A DNA stretch of 64,000 nt from Paenibacillus sp. LHD-38 (lineage in GTDB: Bacteria > Bacillota > Bacilli > Paenibacillales > Paenibacillaceae): contig NZ_JAVIFU010000007.1 in NCBI RefSeq assembly GCF_031157315.1, positions 124,001 through 188,000 on the forward strand. Reading direction: 5' to 3'. Under the pieces are notes generated by a model, which had not been told where the DNA came from, searched no databases, and was given only the letters and a program-made list of their open reading frames with translations. Below, piece after piece: positions 33,642 to 42,570 of this stretch; the first letter of the stretch is position 1, and every line of letters begins with the position of its first letter. A program made the translations under genes and the position numbers.

Positions 33642-34889
33642 TCAACTTGAGTGGTTTCGGTCCCGATATTTCTTAGGCGTTACTCCTGCGTGTTTCTTAA
33701 ATACCTTAATGAAATGGGTTTGATCATAGAAGGTGAGCCGTGCACCAATCCTTGAAATCGTGTCGCCCGAATGATCGAGCAGCTTCTTAGCCTCTTCTAC
33801 TCGTTCCCTCTGGATATAGTTCATCAAAGTCAAACCGGTCTCCTTTTTGAATAGCTGCGACAAATAGTTAGGGTTGAGTCCGGACACATTTGAAAGCTGC
33901 TGTAACGTCATTTCTTCGAACAGATGAAGGTAAATGTATTCTTTGCTTACCTGGACCGGTTTGGTAGAGCTGTTTTTGCGGCTCTGGCCGACACGATCAG
34001 CAAAATCCACAATTGCTCTGATAACGGCAGCCTCTACCAATGCCAGTTCGTTCAGTTCTTCGATATGTTGAATATGCAAATCGCTCAGCGTGATGGCTAA
34101 TTCCTCATTCAACCCTCCTTCCAAGGCAGCATTGCTGCTCAAGGCTATTCCGCATATCGCGAGGTTTTTCACGCTTCGAAGGTGGCTTCGTTTTGAGAGC
34201 ACCCCGATTTGGTCGTCGCTGTTAGTAGTTTTGGCCAACATCTTCATTAACTCGGTCTTATCACCGCTTCGAATTAAGGCAAGCATCTGTTGCGCACCTG
34301 AGATTCCTTCGTGGAAGACGGAATATTCTCGGAGATCTGCAAGTGCAAGCTCACTCTCCTTCAGTTGATTAGACAATCCATATTGCAAACTGGTTTGAAG
34401 CACGTCCGTGATTTCCAGTGCCTCTTGATTAATCATCAAGTTTGCCGACACGCAGATATGCAATAATCGCAGGCGGTTCATGATCGGAAGGTTATGCCAA
34501 TACTCCATCCATTTCGTCCGCTCCTGGATCGGAATTCCATAATCGTTCAAGAGTTTTGTGAATATCTCGCCGTTCGGCTTTTGCCTGGTGACTGGGCCGA
34601 TGACGATGATGGCTTGACACTGGTCTTTTCGTCTTACCGGCACAACGGCAAACTGCTCCAAATAGTTGGATTCATGAATAGCCGGTCCATTTAAGACTGT
34701 TCCTTGACTGGCAGCCAAACGGAAAAGCTCAGCCGGGTCAGAATGCGAAGGGGAGGGAGACAGGCTATCACTCCAGATGTATTCCTCTTGTGGATCAACA
34801 TTCGATTTGCAGAAAACCGGAAGCTGCAGACTTTCATGAATCAATTTACCCAAATAGGCCAAATCGGGAAAATCACTAGATGTGAACAT
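33642..34889 (-). CDS. AraC-family regulator with large N-terminal sensor
   Basis: A 415-residue protein. The two HTH motifs of AraC/XylS lie in the last 100 residues (EMTLQQLSNVSGLNPNYLSQ, then FKKETGLTLMNYIQRERV and DQTHFIKVFKKHAGVTPKKY). The ~300-residue N-terminal part is mainly helical, without cupin or membrane parts, and resembles the sensor of YSIRK-type AraC regulators. ATG 34889 follows TGAGG. It is divergent from the small ORF and the large hydrolase-like gene, and is thus their likely regulator. Confidence 0.86.
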   Translation of the reverse strand: MFTSSDFPDLAYLGKLIHESLQLPVFCKSNVDPQEEYIWSDSLSPSPSHSDPAELFRLAASQGTVLNGPAIHESNYLEQFAVVPVRRKDQCQAIIVIGPVTRQKPNGEIFTKLLNDYGIPIQERTKWMEYWHNLPIMNRLRLLHICVSANLMINQEALEITDVLQTSLQYGLSNQLKESELALADLREYSVFHEGISGAQQMLALIRSGDKTELMKMLAKTTNSDDQIGVLSKRSHLRSVKNLAICGIALSSNAALEGGLNEELAITLSDLHIQHIEELNELALVEAAVIRAIVDFADRVGQSRKNSSTKPVQVSKEYIYLHLFEEMTLQQLSNVSGLNPNYLSQLFKKETGLTLMNYIQRERVEEAKKLLDHSGDTISRIGARLTFYDQTHFIKVFKKHAGVTPKKYRDRNHSS

Positions 34890-35002
34890 CACAAGAACCT
34901 CAATTTCATACTTTTTTTCTATATAACATACCATATTTCGATTTTAATGTATGTCATAATGCATCTGTAAGTGTTTTCAAAAACTAATGTGTTGGAAGTG
35001 AG

Positions 35003-35128
35003 ATGAGATTAATATGGTTTGATCTAACAGAGGAGAAACAGGCTCAAATAGCCAGAGACCTTGCAAAAAGAAGGATAAATGCCAACGCGGACGACAGCAT
35101 TAAAGTACCAGAACCGATAAAAAAATAA
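35003..35128 (+). CDS. 41-residue small protein upstream of hydrolase
   Basis: ATG 35003 with GGAAGTGAG directly upstream opens a 41-codon frame: start MRLIWFDLTEEKQAQIARD, then a Lys/Arg stretch and a tail ending PEPIKK. It is charged, helical and has no membrane segment. It lies 33 bases before the hydrolase gene in the same direction. I recognise no family. It may be a small real protein or a leader peptide; support is the ribosome site and good codon use. Confidence 0.5.
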   Translation: MRLIWFDLTEEKQAQIARDLAKRRINANADDSIKVPEPIKK

Positions 35129-35161
35129 TGAAGTCACAATAGGAAGCAGGAGGAAGATAGG

Positions 35162-37225
35162 ATGCCAAACCATGAAACGGAAAAGGGAAATACCATAAAA
35201 TCGCTGTACGACGGGGTGCAAGACCCACAGTTTCAAAATCCATATGTGGACATCGATGAATGGCGGAATGAGCCTGCTCACCATCGGTACATTCATGGCG
35301 GATTCGAGGGGACCGATACCAGATTTTCGTTCTACTTCCCGCCAGCTGAAGTCTATGAGGGACGCTTCTTTCAACCTGTCTACCCTGTTCAGGGAAGCGA
35401 AAACGCAGCCCAAAGCCATATTGACGGCGTGGACAATAAAATTGGCTTTGCCATTTCCAGCGGCGCCTATTTAGTAGAAAGCAATATGGGCGGAGCATCC
35501 TCTGACGTTACACTTGTATATCGCGCAAGCGCCGCAGTAGCGCTATACTCCCGGGTCAAAGCGGCGGAATTGTTCGGCCCGCACCGTCCTTACGGTTATA
35601 TTTACGGCGGCAGCGGCGGCGGATTCAAAACGATAAGCTTCATCGAGAATACAACAGGCGTTTGGGATGGCGCAGTGCCATTTGTCATCGGAACACCAAT
35701 GGCGATTCCAAATGTCTTCACGGTACGCGTCCACGCGATGCGAATTCTCAAGGATAAGTTCCCTGCAATCCTTGACGCGATTGAGCCCGGCGGCAGCGGC
35801 GATATGTATGCAGGATTGAACGAAGAAGAAAGACATGCACTTCAAGAAGTGACCAGAATGGGGTTCCCGCCTAAGGCGTGGTTTGCCTACAAAGAAATTG
35901 GTGATGGAGCGCTTACGGTACTGACTCCTGCCGTCATGAATATGGACCCCTCTTATTTCGAGGATTTCTGGAACGTTCCAGGATACCTTGGAGCCGATCC
36001 CGAAAGTTCCGCTTCGCGTGCGCGCCTTCAACATAAGACTGTCGTAACGGGGGTCATCCGGCCCGGAAAGAAAGAGGTCATGGATTCCGATGGAGCGGTA
36101 AAAATGGGAGTCGATGACGCCTGGAAAATGCTTACGGAGGATAAGGAGTCATTACCTTCCTTTAAGTTGGAAGATGTCCCGGAGGGGGATGTATATCTGG
36201 ATGGAGCATTTGTCCGGTTTACCAGCGGCGAGGCCGCCGGTCTGAAAATCCCTTTTGGCCAGATCAACGGAAACGTCGTTACGGTCGGTTCGGCATTCGG
36301 ATTTTTCACATCCGTTCAAAGCTTAGATAAAGTGAAGCCAGGCGACGAGGTCGTTCTGGACAACTCGGACTATATCGCCATTCAAACCTATCACCGGCAT
36401 CAGGTACCGACTGCCGAATATTCCGTGTGGGATCAGTATCGGGACGACAACGGCGAGCCGTTGTATCCGCAGCGTCCAATTCTAGTGGGGCCTGCCGTTG
36501 CCTATGGAGGGGCAGGCTCGGTACAAAGAGGCTGTTTCGAAGGGAAAATGATTGTCGTGCAAACGCTGATGGACGAAAGTGCGTTCCCTTGGCAGGCCGA
36601 TTGGTATCGAAGCAAAGTCAAAGAATACCTGGGAGAGCAGCTCGATGATCGTTTTAGACTTTGGTTCGTGGATCACGCTTTGCACGCCGACACGAGTTCG
36701 AACAATGTTCTAGACGGACTCCATATTGTAACCTACATTCCCGCTCTGCATCAGGCGCTTCTCGATTTGAGTACTTGGGTAGAAAGAGGGGTTATCCCTC
36801 CAGCCAGCACCAACTACGAAGTTGTCGAAGGGCAAGTTATTGTTTCGTCCAAAGCTGCAGAACGTAGAGGTATACAGCCAGTCATTTCCCTCAAAGCCAA
36901 TGATGGTGAGCGGGCCGAAGTTTCGGTGGGCGAAACGGTCTTCTTTATGGCAGAGATCGAAGTTCCGCCGAATACAGGTAAAATCGTGTCTGCAGAATGG
37001 GATTTTGAAGGGGAAGCAACCTTTTCGATTAATGCGACCGTCAATCACACCAATGAAGAGGGATCATCAGCGGTTGTGAAGACAACATATGCATTCTCCA
37101 AACCGGGAACCTTTTTCCCAGTATTGCGAGCTTCGTCAAACAGGGAAGGTAATTGCAGCGACTTGTATACTCAAGTGGTGAATCTACACAGAGTTCGAGT
37201 CGTGGTGCAAGAAAACGACATTTAA
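35162..37225 (+). CDS. large alpha/beta-hydrolase-like protein with PKD-like tail
   Basis: A 687-residue protein with AGGAGGAAG upstream of ATG. YIYGGSGGGFKT near residue 143 is a nucleophile-elbow-type sequence as in tannase and feruloyl-esterase relatives; LWFVDHALHAD near residue 505 would supply the catalytic His. Residues ~585-670 (VSVGETVFFMAEIE, SAEWDFEGEA, TYAFSKPGTFFPVL) form a PKD-like beta domain. Despite this domain, there is no signal peptide. A 'Tyr-His-Arg' rich middle region is unassigned. The substrate is unknown; divergent AraC regulator suggests an inducible catabolic role. Could also be an acyl-peptidase; confidence in hydrolase fold is moderate. Confidence 0.72.
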   Translation: MPNHETEKGNTIKSLYDGVQDPQFQNPYVDIDEWRNEPAHHRYIHGGFEGTDTRFSFYFPPAEVYEGRFFQPVYPVQGSENAAQSHIDGVDNKIGFAISSGAYLVESNMGGASSDVTLVYRASAAVALYSRVKAAELFGPHRPYGYIYGGSGGGFKTISFIENTTGVWDGAVPFVIGTPMAIPNVFTVRVHAMRILKDKFPAILDAIEPGGSGDMYAGLNEEERHALQEVTRMGFPPKAWFAYKEIGDGALTVLTPAVMNMDPSYFEDFWNVPGYLGADPESSASRARLQHKTVVTGVIRPGKKEVMDSDGAVKMGVDDAWKMLTEDKESLPSFKLEDVPEGDVYLDGAFVRFTSGEAAGLKIPFGQINGNVVTVGSAFGFFTSVQSLDKVKPGDEVVLDNSDYIAIQTYHRHQVPTAEYSVWDQYRDDNGEPLYPQRPILVGPAVAYGGAGSVQRGCFEGKMIVVQTLMDESAFPWQADWYRSKVKEYLGEQLDDRFRLWFVDHALHADTSSNNVLDGLHIVTYIPALHQALLDLSTWVERGVIPPASTNYEVVEGQVIVSSKAAERRGIQPVISLKANDGERAEVSVGETVFFMAEIEVPPNTGKIVSAEWDFEGEATFSINATVNHTNEEGSSAVVKTTYAFSKPGTFFPVLRASSNREGNCSDLYTQVVNLHRVRVVVQENDI

Positions 37226-37272
37226 AAAGATCACCGCAAACCGTTGACTAGGGTCCAATACGAAGGGCAGGA

Positions 37273-37303
37273 TAACAACAACAGCATAATGCTGTTGTTG
37301 TTA
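37273..37303. terminator. perfect inverted repeat between convergent genes
   Basis: TAACAACAACAGCAT / ATGCTGTTGTTGTTA around a single central base, between the hydrolase and the PhyH gene. It has no T-run but may end both transcripts. Confidence 0.6.
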
Positions 37304-37334
37304 CGCATGCAAGTTGAGTTAATAATGGGGCAAC

Positions 37335-38912
37335 CTAGAAAGTACTAACATTACTTGTATCCGGACACCAGCGGGAAGAGCGGTAAAAACGGATCAAGAT
37401 ATCGACTGCTTCCTCCGTTCTGAAATGGGTGAGTGCTTCCGATGCATAAGCTCTGACGTAACGGTCCTTGCTGTAAAGCGCTCGCTCCAAGGAGCGGATA
37501 GCTTCCTTCATATCGCCAGCATTACCGATACGCAGCAGTGAAAGTGCCGCAGTATATCCGATCTTATTGATAATGTATGGCTGATGGCTTGCATACGACT
37601 TTATGGCTTCCGTATTAATCGATTCTGAAGTATCGTCAGTTTCGCTTAGAAGAGAATCTTTCAATACTTTCGCCAAAGCCGAAACAATTTGTTCTCCAGC
37701 ATTCTTGATCATACCTAATGATTCAACTGCATTTCGGCGAACCCATTCGCTCTGATCCTGCAAGCTTGAGATAAGCGAGGGTACCACTTCACCTTCAGAA
37801 GATCCTATCATACCAAGAACGAAAACCGCCAACGCTCTGCGCTTCTCATCCTTATGCTTCATAACACGAAGAAGCTCAGGAATCGCCTCAATGCCAGCTC
37901 CTTGCAATCCATATGCTGCCCTTTCCGCTGTCAGTCTCGACCCCTCCGTAATGTGACTAATCAGCGTTTCAATCCCTTCTGTTCCAAGCTGCCCAAGCGC
38001 ATAGGCTGCATTCAAAGCGGTCGTTTCCACCTGATCGTTTAATAGAAGCCCTAACGAGGGAGCGCATGAAGCTGCCGCTGTTCCGATCCGTCCCAATTCG
38101 TCGGCCGCCCGCCCGCGGTTGGTAGCATTCTCTGCCCCAAGCTCTTGCCGTAATGCCAACAATCGCTCCTCGACCGTTGTCGTGTAACCCTGCTTTACCG
38201 TATGTTCTCCGCGGAGCCAATCCCATACGTCCTGCCATAAATTCATATGGATAGCGGGCGTTCCTTCAGGCACAATCATCTCTTTGCTTCGATGATTCCA
38301 GCTCGGAAACTCCGGTGCGCTCAATCTGAGAAATTGAAACTTAAGCATATAACGATCTAGTTCTGACACATTAAGCGAGGCTTTATGCCACAAGTCGAAA
38401 TGCACTAGCACCATAGTACCTGCCTTGCCTGTGGGCAGCAGAGGCTCCCCTCGGTCGCCGAGGAATTTTTCGTAATATTGGGTGCCTGGCATAATCGCAG
38501 TAGGCCCTAAATCTTCGGTAATATCGTGGGTGTAATAGAAAATCATTGCCCACCACGGACGATGGCTGCGCATGGAAGACCAATAGCCGTCTTTGTGCCA
38601 TTTTCCGCCACCCGGCGTCGAATTTCCGGGTTGGTTGTAATGACAGTGGCGATGTGGATGCATGTAATAATCCGAACCAAGTACACTGCTCAAGGCTCCC
38701 TTGACGACTGGCGTATCGAACAACTGCTGAATGTCTGGAACACGGGGCAGAATGTTGTTTCCAGGATTTCCTTCATTATGCATAACGTGATTGATCTGAT
38801 TCATGATGCTCAGATGAAGTTGATGAGGCATGTCGTTCTTAAGTACAAGATAGCCTTTGGTAATAAATTGTATCATTTGTTCATCTGTCAACAAGTAGTT
38901 GCTTTCTAACAT
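37335..38912 (-). CDS. phytanoyl-CoA dioxygenase (PhyH) fused to HEAT repeats
   Basis: A 525-residue protein; ATG 38912 has AGGAGGAG at 8 bases. Residues ~10-215 form the PhyH double-stranded helix of Fe(II)/2-oxoglutarate oxygenases: WHKDGYW near 102 gives the His and Asp ligands and VHFDLWHKAS near 170 the second His. From ~250 on there are about six HEAT-like helical repeats (AADELGRIGTAAASCAPSL, NAAYALGQLGTEGIETL, RRALAVFVLGMIGSSEGEVV, RRNAVESLGMI). The latter may bind a partner or present a protein substrate. It is divergent from an AraC gene. The substrate is not predictable; PhyH-type proteins hydroxylate small molecules or tailor natural products. Confidence 0.88.
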   Translation of the reverse strand: MLESNYLLTDEQMIQFITKGYLVLKNDMPHQLHLSIMNQINHVMHNEGNPGNNILPRVPDIQQLFDTPVVKGALSSVLGSDYYMHPHRHCHYNQPGNSTPGGGKWHKDGYWSSMRSHRPWWAMIFYYTHDITEDLGPTAIMPGTQYYEKFLGDRGEPLLPTGKAGTMVLVHFDLWHKASLNVSELDRYMLKFQFLRLSAPEFPSWNHRSKEMIVPEGTPAIHMNLWQDVWDWLRGEHTVKQGYTTTVEERLLALRQELGAENATNRGRAADELGRIGTAAASCAPSLGLLLNDQVETTALNAAYALGQLGTEGIETLISHITEGSRLTAERAAYGLQGAGIEAIPELLRVMKHKDEKRRALAVFVLGMIGSSEGEVVPSLISSLQDQSEWVRRNAVESLGMIKNAGEQIVSALAKVLKDSLLSETDDTSESINTEAIKSYASHQPYIINKIGYTAALSLLRIGNAGDMKEAIRSLERALYSKDRYVRAYASEALTHFRTEEAVDILIRFYRSSRWCPDTSNVSTF

Positions 38913-39054
38913 GTGAACTCCTCCTAAGAAATCTTCGTCTTCACATAGAAATTTTATAATATTTAATTTATTTTGTATTTGCAAAATCGTCAGTTATGTG
39001 TACAATCGTCATATCAATTGCTATTTAGTTTTCAGTATAAGGTGGTGTTCGAGG

Positions 39055-39927
39055 ATGGATTTTGCTAACTTACATCCTTACGTGTACTATGCAACCCGGT
39101 ATCCATTCTCCAAAGGACAGACTAGCAACAATCGGATCAGTTATGCCTCCTCACTATATTTGATCAGTGAAGGAAAAGGTGTAGTTCACACATGTGGCCG
39201 CACTCATGAAACGGCATCCGGTTCTCTAGTGTACATACCAGCAGGACAGCTCCACCATTGGGTTGCCGACAGCCAAGACCCGATGGTCCACGTTTGCTGT
39301 TATTTTGATTGGTCATACATAGATCGTCGGGCTGAGTTCGCCCACCCCAGCAAGATCTGTTTTGATGCAGCCACTCTGGTTCCTGCTCTGATCGGACCAG
39401 CATTTCCTTATTATTTACCGGAGCATGTGAAAGTGGAGAAGCTTCGGGTATGGATGGATTTTTTCGAGAGGTTTTATACAGAAAATCACTATACAAATGA
39501 GCGGAGTTATGTTCGCAGCTTAAAGATTCAGAGCAGCTTTCAGCAGTTTATCGAGTTTTTTCTAACATTTGCCCTGAAAGAGGATCATATGCCCAATCCC
39601 CGCATGTCCAAGCTGCTAGAGCGACTAGATCAGGATCTAGTACAAGGCAATCTTAAGCCTTTCGAAAACTATTACAGAGAGTTATGTATAAGCCGTGGTT
39701 ACTTTTTTGATTTATTCAAACATGCAACCGGATTGCCGCCTACACAGTATGTCATTCAATTCAGGATCAATCGGGCGAAAGATGACCTTCTCTTTACGAA
39801 TCTGAGCATTACAGAGATCGCAGAAAAGCATGGATTTTCATCTTTACATTATTTTTCGAAGATATTCCGAAAGTTAAATGGCCTATCACCACGGGAATAC
39901 AGAGAAGGGAACAGGGTAGGTCTGTGA
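39055..39927 (+). CDS. AraC-family regulator with cupin-like sensor
   Basis: A 290-residue protein. The N-terminal cupin (residues ~30-85, including IPAGQLHHWVAD) binds an effector; the C-terminal ~100 residues carry two HTH motifs (YRELCISRGYFFDLFKHATG and ITEIAEKHGFSSLHYFSKIF) with the KLNGLSPREYR end. ATG 39055 is within GAGGATGG; GGTGGT at 39041 is the ribosome site. It starts 142 bases from the divergent PhyH gene and probably controls it. A terminator follows at 40073. Confidence 0.9.
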   Translation: MDFANLHPYVYYATRYPFSKGQTSNNRISYASSLYLISEGKGVVHTCGRTHETASGSLVYIPAGQLHHWVADSQDPMVHVCCYFDWSYIDRRAEFAHPSKICFDAATLVPALIGPAFPYYLPEHVKVEKLRVWMDFFERFYTENHYTNERSYVRSLKIQSSFQQFIEFFLTFALKEDHMPNPRMSKLLERLDQDLVQGNLKPFENYYRELCISRGYFFDLFKHATGLPPTQYVIQFRINRAKDDLLFTNLSITEIAEKHGFSSLHYFSKIFRKLNGLSPREYREGNRVGL

Positions 39928-39934
39928 AGATACG

Positions 39935-39968
39935 GCAGCCTCGTTGGACTAACGGGCAGATCAGCCAA
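39935..39968 (+). repeat. dispersed intergenic repeat, copy 2
   Basis: Resembles 27561-27595 with a few changes and one gap (common core TTGRACTAACKGGCAGATYAGCC in parts). It lies directly behind the AraC stop codon. Confidence 0.35.
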
Positions 39969-40072
39969 CATTGAGCAGCATTATGAATTGACTTTTTATG
40001 ATACGGGTTACCGTAATATAGCTAAACACAAAGTATTATTTGACCATAAGTTATACATTCATATATAAAGAC

Positions 40073-40104
40073 AAAGCCACTCCATTACTAGGAGCGGCTT
40101 TTTG
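40073..40104 (+). terminator. Rho-independent terminator
   Basis: AAAGCCACTCC / GGAGCGGCTTT with one mismatch, short loop, T-run. It ends the AraC transcript and faces the phosphotransferase gene. Confidence 0.8.
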
Positions 40105-40142
40105 ACGGGACTTTTCTTATTTAAAAATTCCATTTTAAAAAG

Positions 40143-41099
40143 TTATAATTTCTTGTTTAATATATCCATTTGAAGCTTTACAGTTTTAAGCAAATGATCA
40201 TGATACCTACCCCAAGTTCTCTTGCAGATAATTCCCAACCTTCTGACCCCAATCCATAATGCCCAGAGGTCAATTTCTATTTGGTCATCATACGAGAGGT
40301 CTCTTACTTCGTTATATCCTTTTGCTAAGGAAGTATAGCCCCAATAACGCTGTTCATGCTGTCCATCATGCAATTTAAAATGCCCTAAATCATATAGTGG
40401 ACTATTTCCTTGAATCTCCCCAAAGTCAATAATGCCCGTAAAGTTTCCATTATGAGCGAAAATATGTGAATCATCAAAATCCCCATGGATTAAACAAGAT
40501 GGATGTCTTAACATTAATGCTGTTCCAGTATTTAATGTGCTTCTGATTTGGGATGTAACATCCTTATGAAAAACATTCTCTGATAATAAAAATAGATCTT
40601 CATCTAAATATTCATAAATGTTATCGTGTAATGAATCTTTTTCACCTTGTAGAATATTTCCACATTCTTCGTTACCTCTTTTAATCCAGCCAAAACCATC
40701 AACTCGTACTTGATTTATAACCGCAATTTGTTTTCCAGCATTAAAAAGTATGTTCTCGTATTCGTCTATTGGAGGATAAGCTTCAATATTGGAACCAAGG
40801 ATTTCTTTAACAAGCATCATTGACATCCCTAATGCTTCATTATGATGTTCAAAGTATATAACTTCTGGAACTTGAACTTTTTTTTGTCTTAGTAATGAAT
40901 GTACATGTACTTCTATAGCAAAACTCATATCTTGTTCTGGAAGAACCCGAAGATAAAAGGTATTCTCACCTAATAGAACACGATACACATAAGTAGAAAC
41001 GCCACTTAATACTCTTTCTAATTTAAAGTCTCTTGAATTAAGGTGATCACTTACTATTTGTGTTACTAAATCAATATTAGGAGCATCTTTTTTTATCAA
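40143..41099 (-). CDS. aminoglycoside phosphotransferase-family kinase
   Basis: A 318-residue protein with an APH-type kinase fold. LIHGDFDDSHIF near residue 203 is the catalytic loop (the usual Asn is replaced by His in the last position), and TGIIDFGEIQG near 220 has the metal-binding Asp. An N-lobe with GVSTYVYRVLL and a Leu-Arg-Val-Leu strand is seen. TTG 41099 follows AGAGG. Members phosphorylate antibiotics, choline, homoserine or sugars; the target is unknown. AT-rich codons compared with neighbours suggest acquisition. Confidence 0.82.
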   Translation of the reverse strand: MIKKDAPNIDLVTQIVSDHLNSRDFKLERVLSGVSTYVYRVLLGENTFYLRVLPEQDMSFAIEVHVHSLLRQKKVQVPEVIYFEHHNEALGMSMMLVKEILGSNIEAYPPIDEYENILFNAGKQIAVINQVRVDGFGWIKRGNEECGNILQGEKDSLHDNIYEYLDEDLFLLSENVFHKDVTSQIRSTLNTGTALMLRHPSCLIHGDFDDSHIFAHNGNFTGIIDFGEIQGNSPLYDLGHFKLHDGQHEQRYWGYTSLAKGYNEVRDLSYDDQIEIDLWALWIGVRRLGIICKRTWGRYHDHLLKTVKLQMDILNKKL

Positions 41100-41494
41100 T
41101 AGCTTAGTCCTCTCTAATGTAAATTCATAAGTAAAATATATATGAAGTTTATCTAACTAATCACTAAAAAGTTTTTTTATAATTAAACATTACCAACATT
41201 TGAAGATATTCGTCTAGCTCAGTCTCTTGTACAAGTTCATACATATGTTAAGTAAAGTCATCGTCGGTTACGAAAATGAAGATGTCGGAAACGTTCATAT
41301 AATCCGAATGGGCTGCCTGGCAACTCATTCTCGTACTAAACAAGCCCCTTGGCCCCATTAGCCCAAGGGGCTTGTTGTTTGCTCCTGACCCGCGGACTGT
41401 TGCCGTTTTTGGCAGATGGACATACTGATAGGAATCGCAGTATTCCTAAATAACGGTCTCCTCAATTGTATTACTAATGAAAGGGGGACATCAG
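41100..41494. other. intergenic with hairpin at 41341-41374
   Basis: No gene seen. CAAGCCCCTTGG / CCAAGGGGCTTG form a strong 12-bp hairpin (41341-41352 and 41363-41374), but nothing obvious is terminated by it on the + strand; it may be the remains of a deleted gene. A short AGGAAT/ATTCCT inverted pair lies at 41431-41448. Confidence 0.5.
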
Positions 41495-41734
41495 GTGAAC
41501 GATTCATATGAACTCAATGAATCCGTCCGCAAAGCCGTTGTCAACTATTCCGACAGCCTGGTCAAGATATTATCATTGGATAAAAAATATCGGGTCCCGA
41601 TCCATCTGCATTATTACGAGGGTTACTCATTGGAAGAAATAGCTGACATTCTTCATGCCAAACCCGCGACGGTAGGGACTTGGCTTGCTCGCGGGCGTAA
41701 TAAGCTTAAAGAAGTTATAGGCGGTGATTTGTGA
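41495..41734 (+). pseudogene. truncated ECF sigma factor (region 4 only)
   Basis: 79 residues from GTG 41495, which has AAAGGGGGA upstream. KKYRVPIHLHYYEGYSLEEI then ADILHAKPATVGTWLARGRN is a complete sigma region 4 helix-turn-helix. Region 2, needed for core and -10 binding, is absent, and nothing similar is in the 390 bases upstream. Probably an internal deletion; the piece might still be expressed. It is followed immediately by anti-sigma remnants, as in intact ECF/anti-sigma pairs. Confidence 0.75.
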
Positions 41735-41856
41735 AGATGAAGAAATCAAGTTATAAATCGGCCATGTCCAAATTGAAAACGAGCGAAGACTTTCAATAAC
41801 GAACGCTTGAACGCTTAATTCAGGAAAGACACAAACAAATCGATAACGATAAATGA
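41731..41856 (+). pseudogene. decayed N-terminus of an anti-sigma factor
   Basis: GTG 41731 overlaps the sigma stop codon and opens SSYKSAMSKLKTSEDF, then TAA at 41797, then RTLERLIQERHKQIDNDK and TGA at 41854, all in the same frame as the next gene. The pattern 'YK.AM..LK.SE.F..RTLERL' is typical for the cytosolic part of Paenibacillus anti-sigma proteins. Two stops split it from the membrane helix now encoded at 41872. Confidence 0.65.
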
Positions 41857-41871
41857 AATGGAGAGATTCCT

Positions 41872-42315
41872 ATGAGAACAACTAATCCGGCAGTAAAGAA
41901 AAATAAGGTGGTCATCTGGGAAGCAAGCATTGCGGCTTGCGCTGTATTGATTTTGGGCATCTATGCGGTTAACCAGAACGGAAGCGGTACATCCCCTAAT
42001 CCGGTCACGAATAACCCAAGCGGCGGCGTCGTTGAAAATAACGGTCCGGGACCAGCCATTTCAGCAAAGCATCGGGTCAACATTGACGGTGTCATTGATG
42101 AGGTAAGCGCCGACGGCCAAAGCTTCCGAATCGGAGAGTTGTGGGTGACGGTAACGGAAAAAACGACTTACGGAATAACGGGCCCGACGGCTCCTGATCC
42201 TTCCGAGCAACTGGTAAGCAAGGAGTTCAAAGTCGGCAACACGGTATCCGGCTTTACCTCGGAAGACGTCACGAGCGGGAAGGTAACGGCTGACGTTATT
42301 TACAACAATTTTTAA
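41872..42315 (+). CDS. membrane-anchored extracytoplasmic domain, former anti-sigma C-part
   Basis: 147 residues from ATG 41872 with GGAGAG six bases upstream. One membrane helix (WEASIAACAVLILGIYAVN, residues ~14-32), a Gly/Asn/Pro linker and a beta-rich domain (HRVNIDGVIDEVSADGQSF, then ELWVTVTEKTTYGIT, GNTVSGFT) resembling DUF5666/OB-type folds. It is in frame with the anti-sigma remnant before it, so it probably was the outer half of that protein, now possibly translated alone. A terminator follows at 42337. Confidence 0.62.
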   Translation: MRTTNPAVKKNKVVIWEASIAACAVLILGIYAVNQNGSGTSPNPVTNNPSGGVVENNGPGPAISAKHRVNIDGVIDEVSADGQSFRIGELWVTVTEKTTYGITGPTAPDPSEQLVSKEFKVGNTVSGFTSEDVTSGKVTADVIYNNF

Positions 42316-42336
42316 GAGAGCTGCTACCAGACTAAC

Positions 42337-42365
42337 CGCATTCTCATATGGATGCGTTTTTTTTT
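42337..42365 (+). terminator. Rho-independent terminator
   Basis: 7-bp stem CGCATTC / GGATGCG with one G-U pair and 6-base loop, followed by nine T. Confidence 0.82.
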
Positions 42366-42407
42366 GCTGGCTGCAGGCAGATTTGATTAAACGATCATAA
42401 ATCAAAG

Positions 42408-42450
42408 AAAATCAGCGGCCGGCATAAATGCCTGGTGACGCTGATTTTTT
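42408..42450. terminator. second terminator hairpin
   Basis: AAAATCAGCG / CGCTGATTTT outer stem with an inner GGCAT/ATGCC hairpin, then T-run. It insulates the efflux gene from upstream reading. Confidence 0.75.
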
Positions 42451-42570
42451 GTTATACGAAAGAGAAGAGATAAAGCTATTGGGTTTATCTCTATCTTGGT
42501 CTATAATGAAACAAGTTTACTCGATCACCATGATTCATCACTTTGAAATAGTTTAGGAGAAGATCAAACG

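Noticed and set aside
41341..41374. Hairpin as attenuator of the ECF sigma gene
   Set aside because: It is 120 bases upstream, without leader ORF or alternative pairing seen; more likely a relic terminator.
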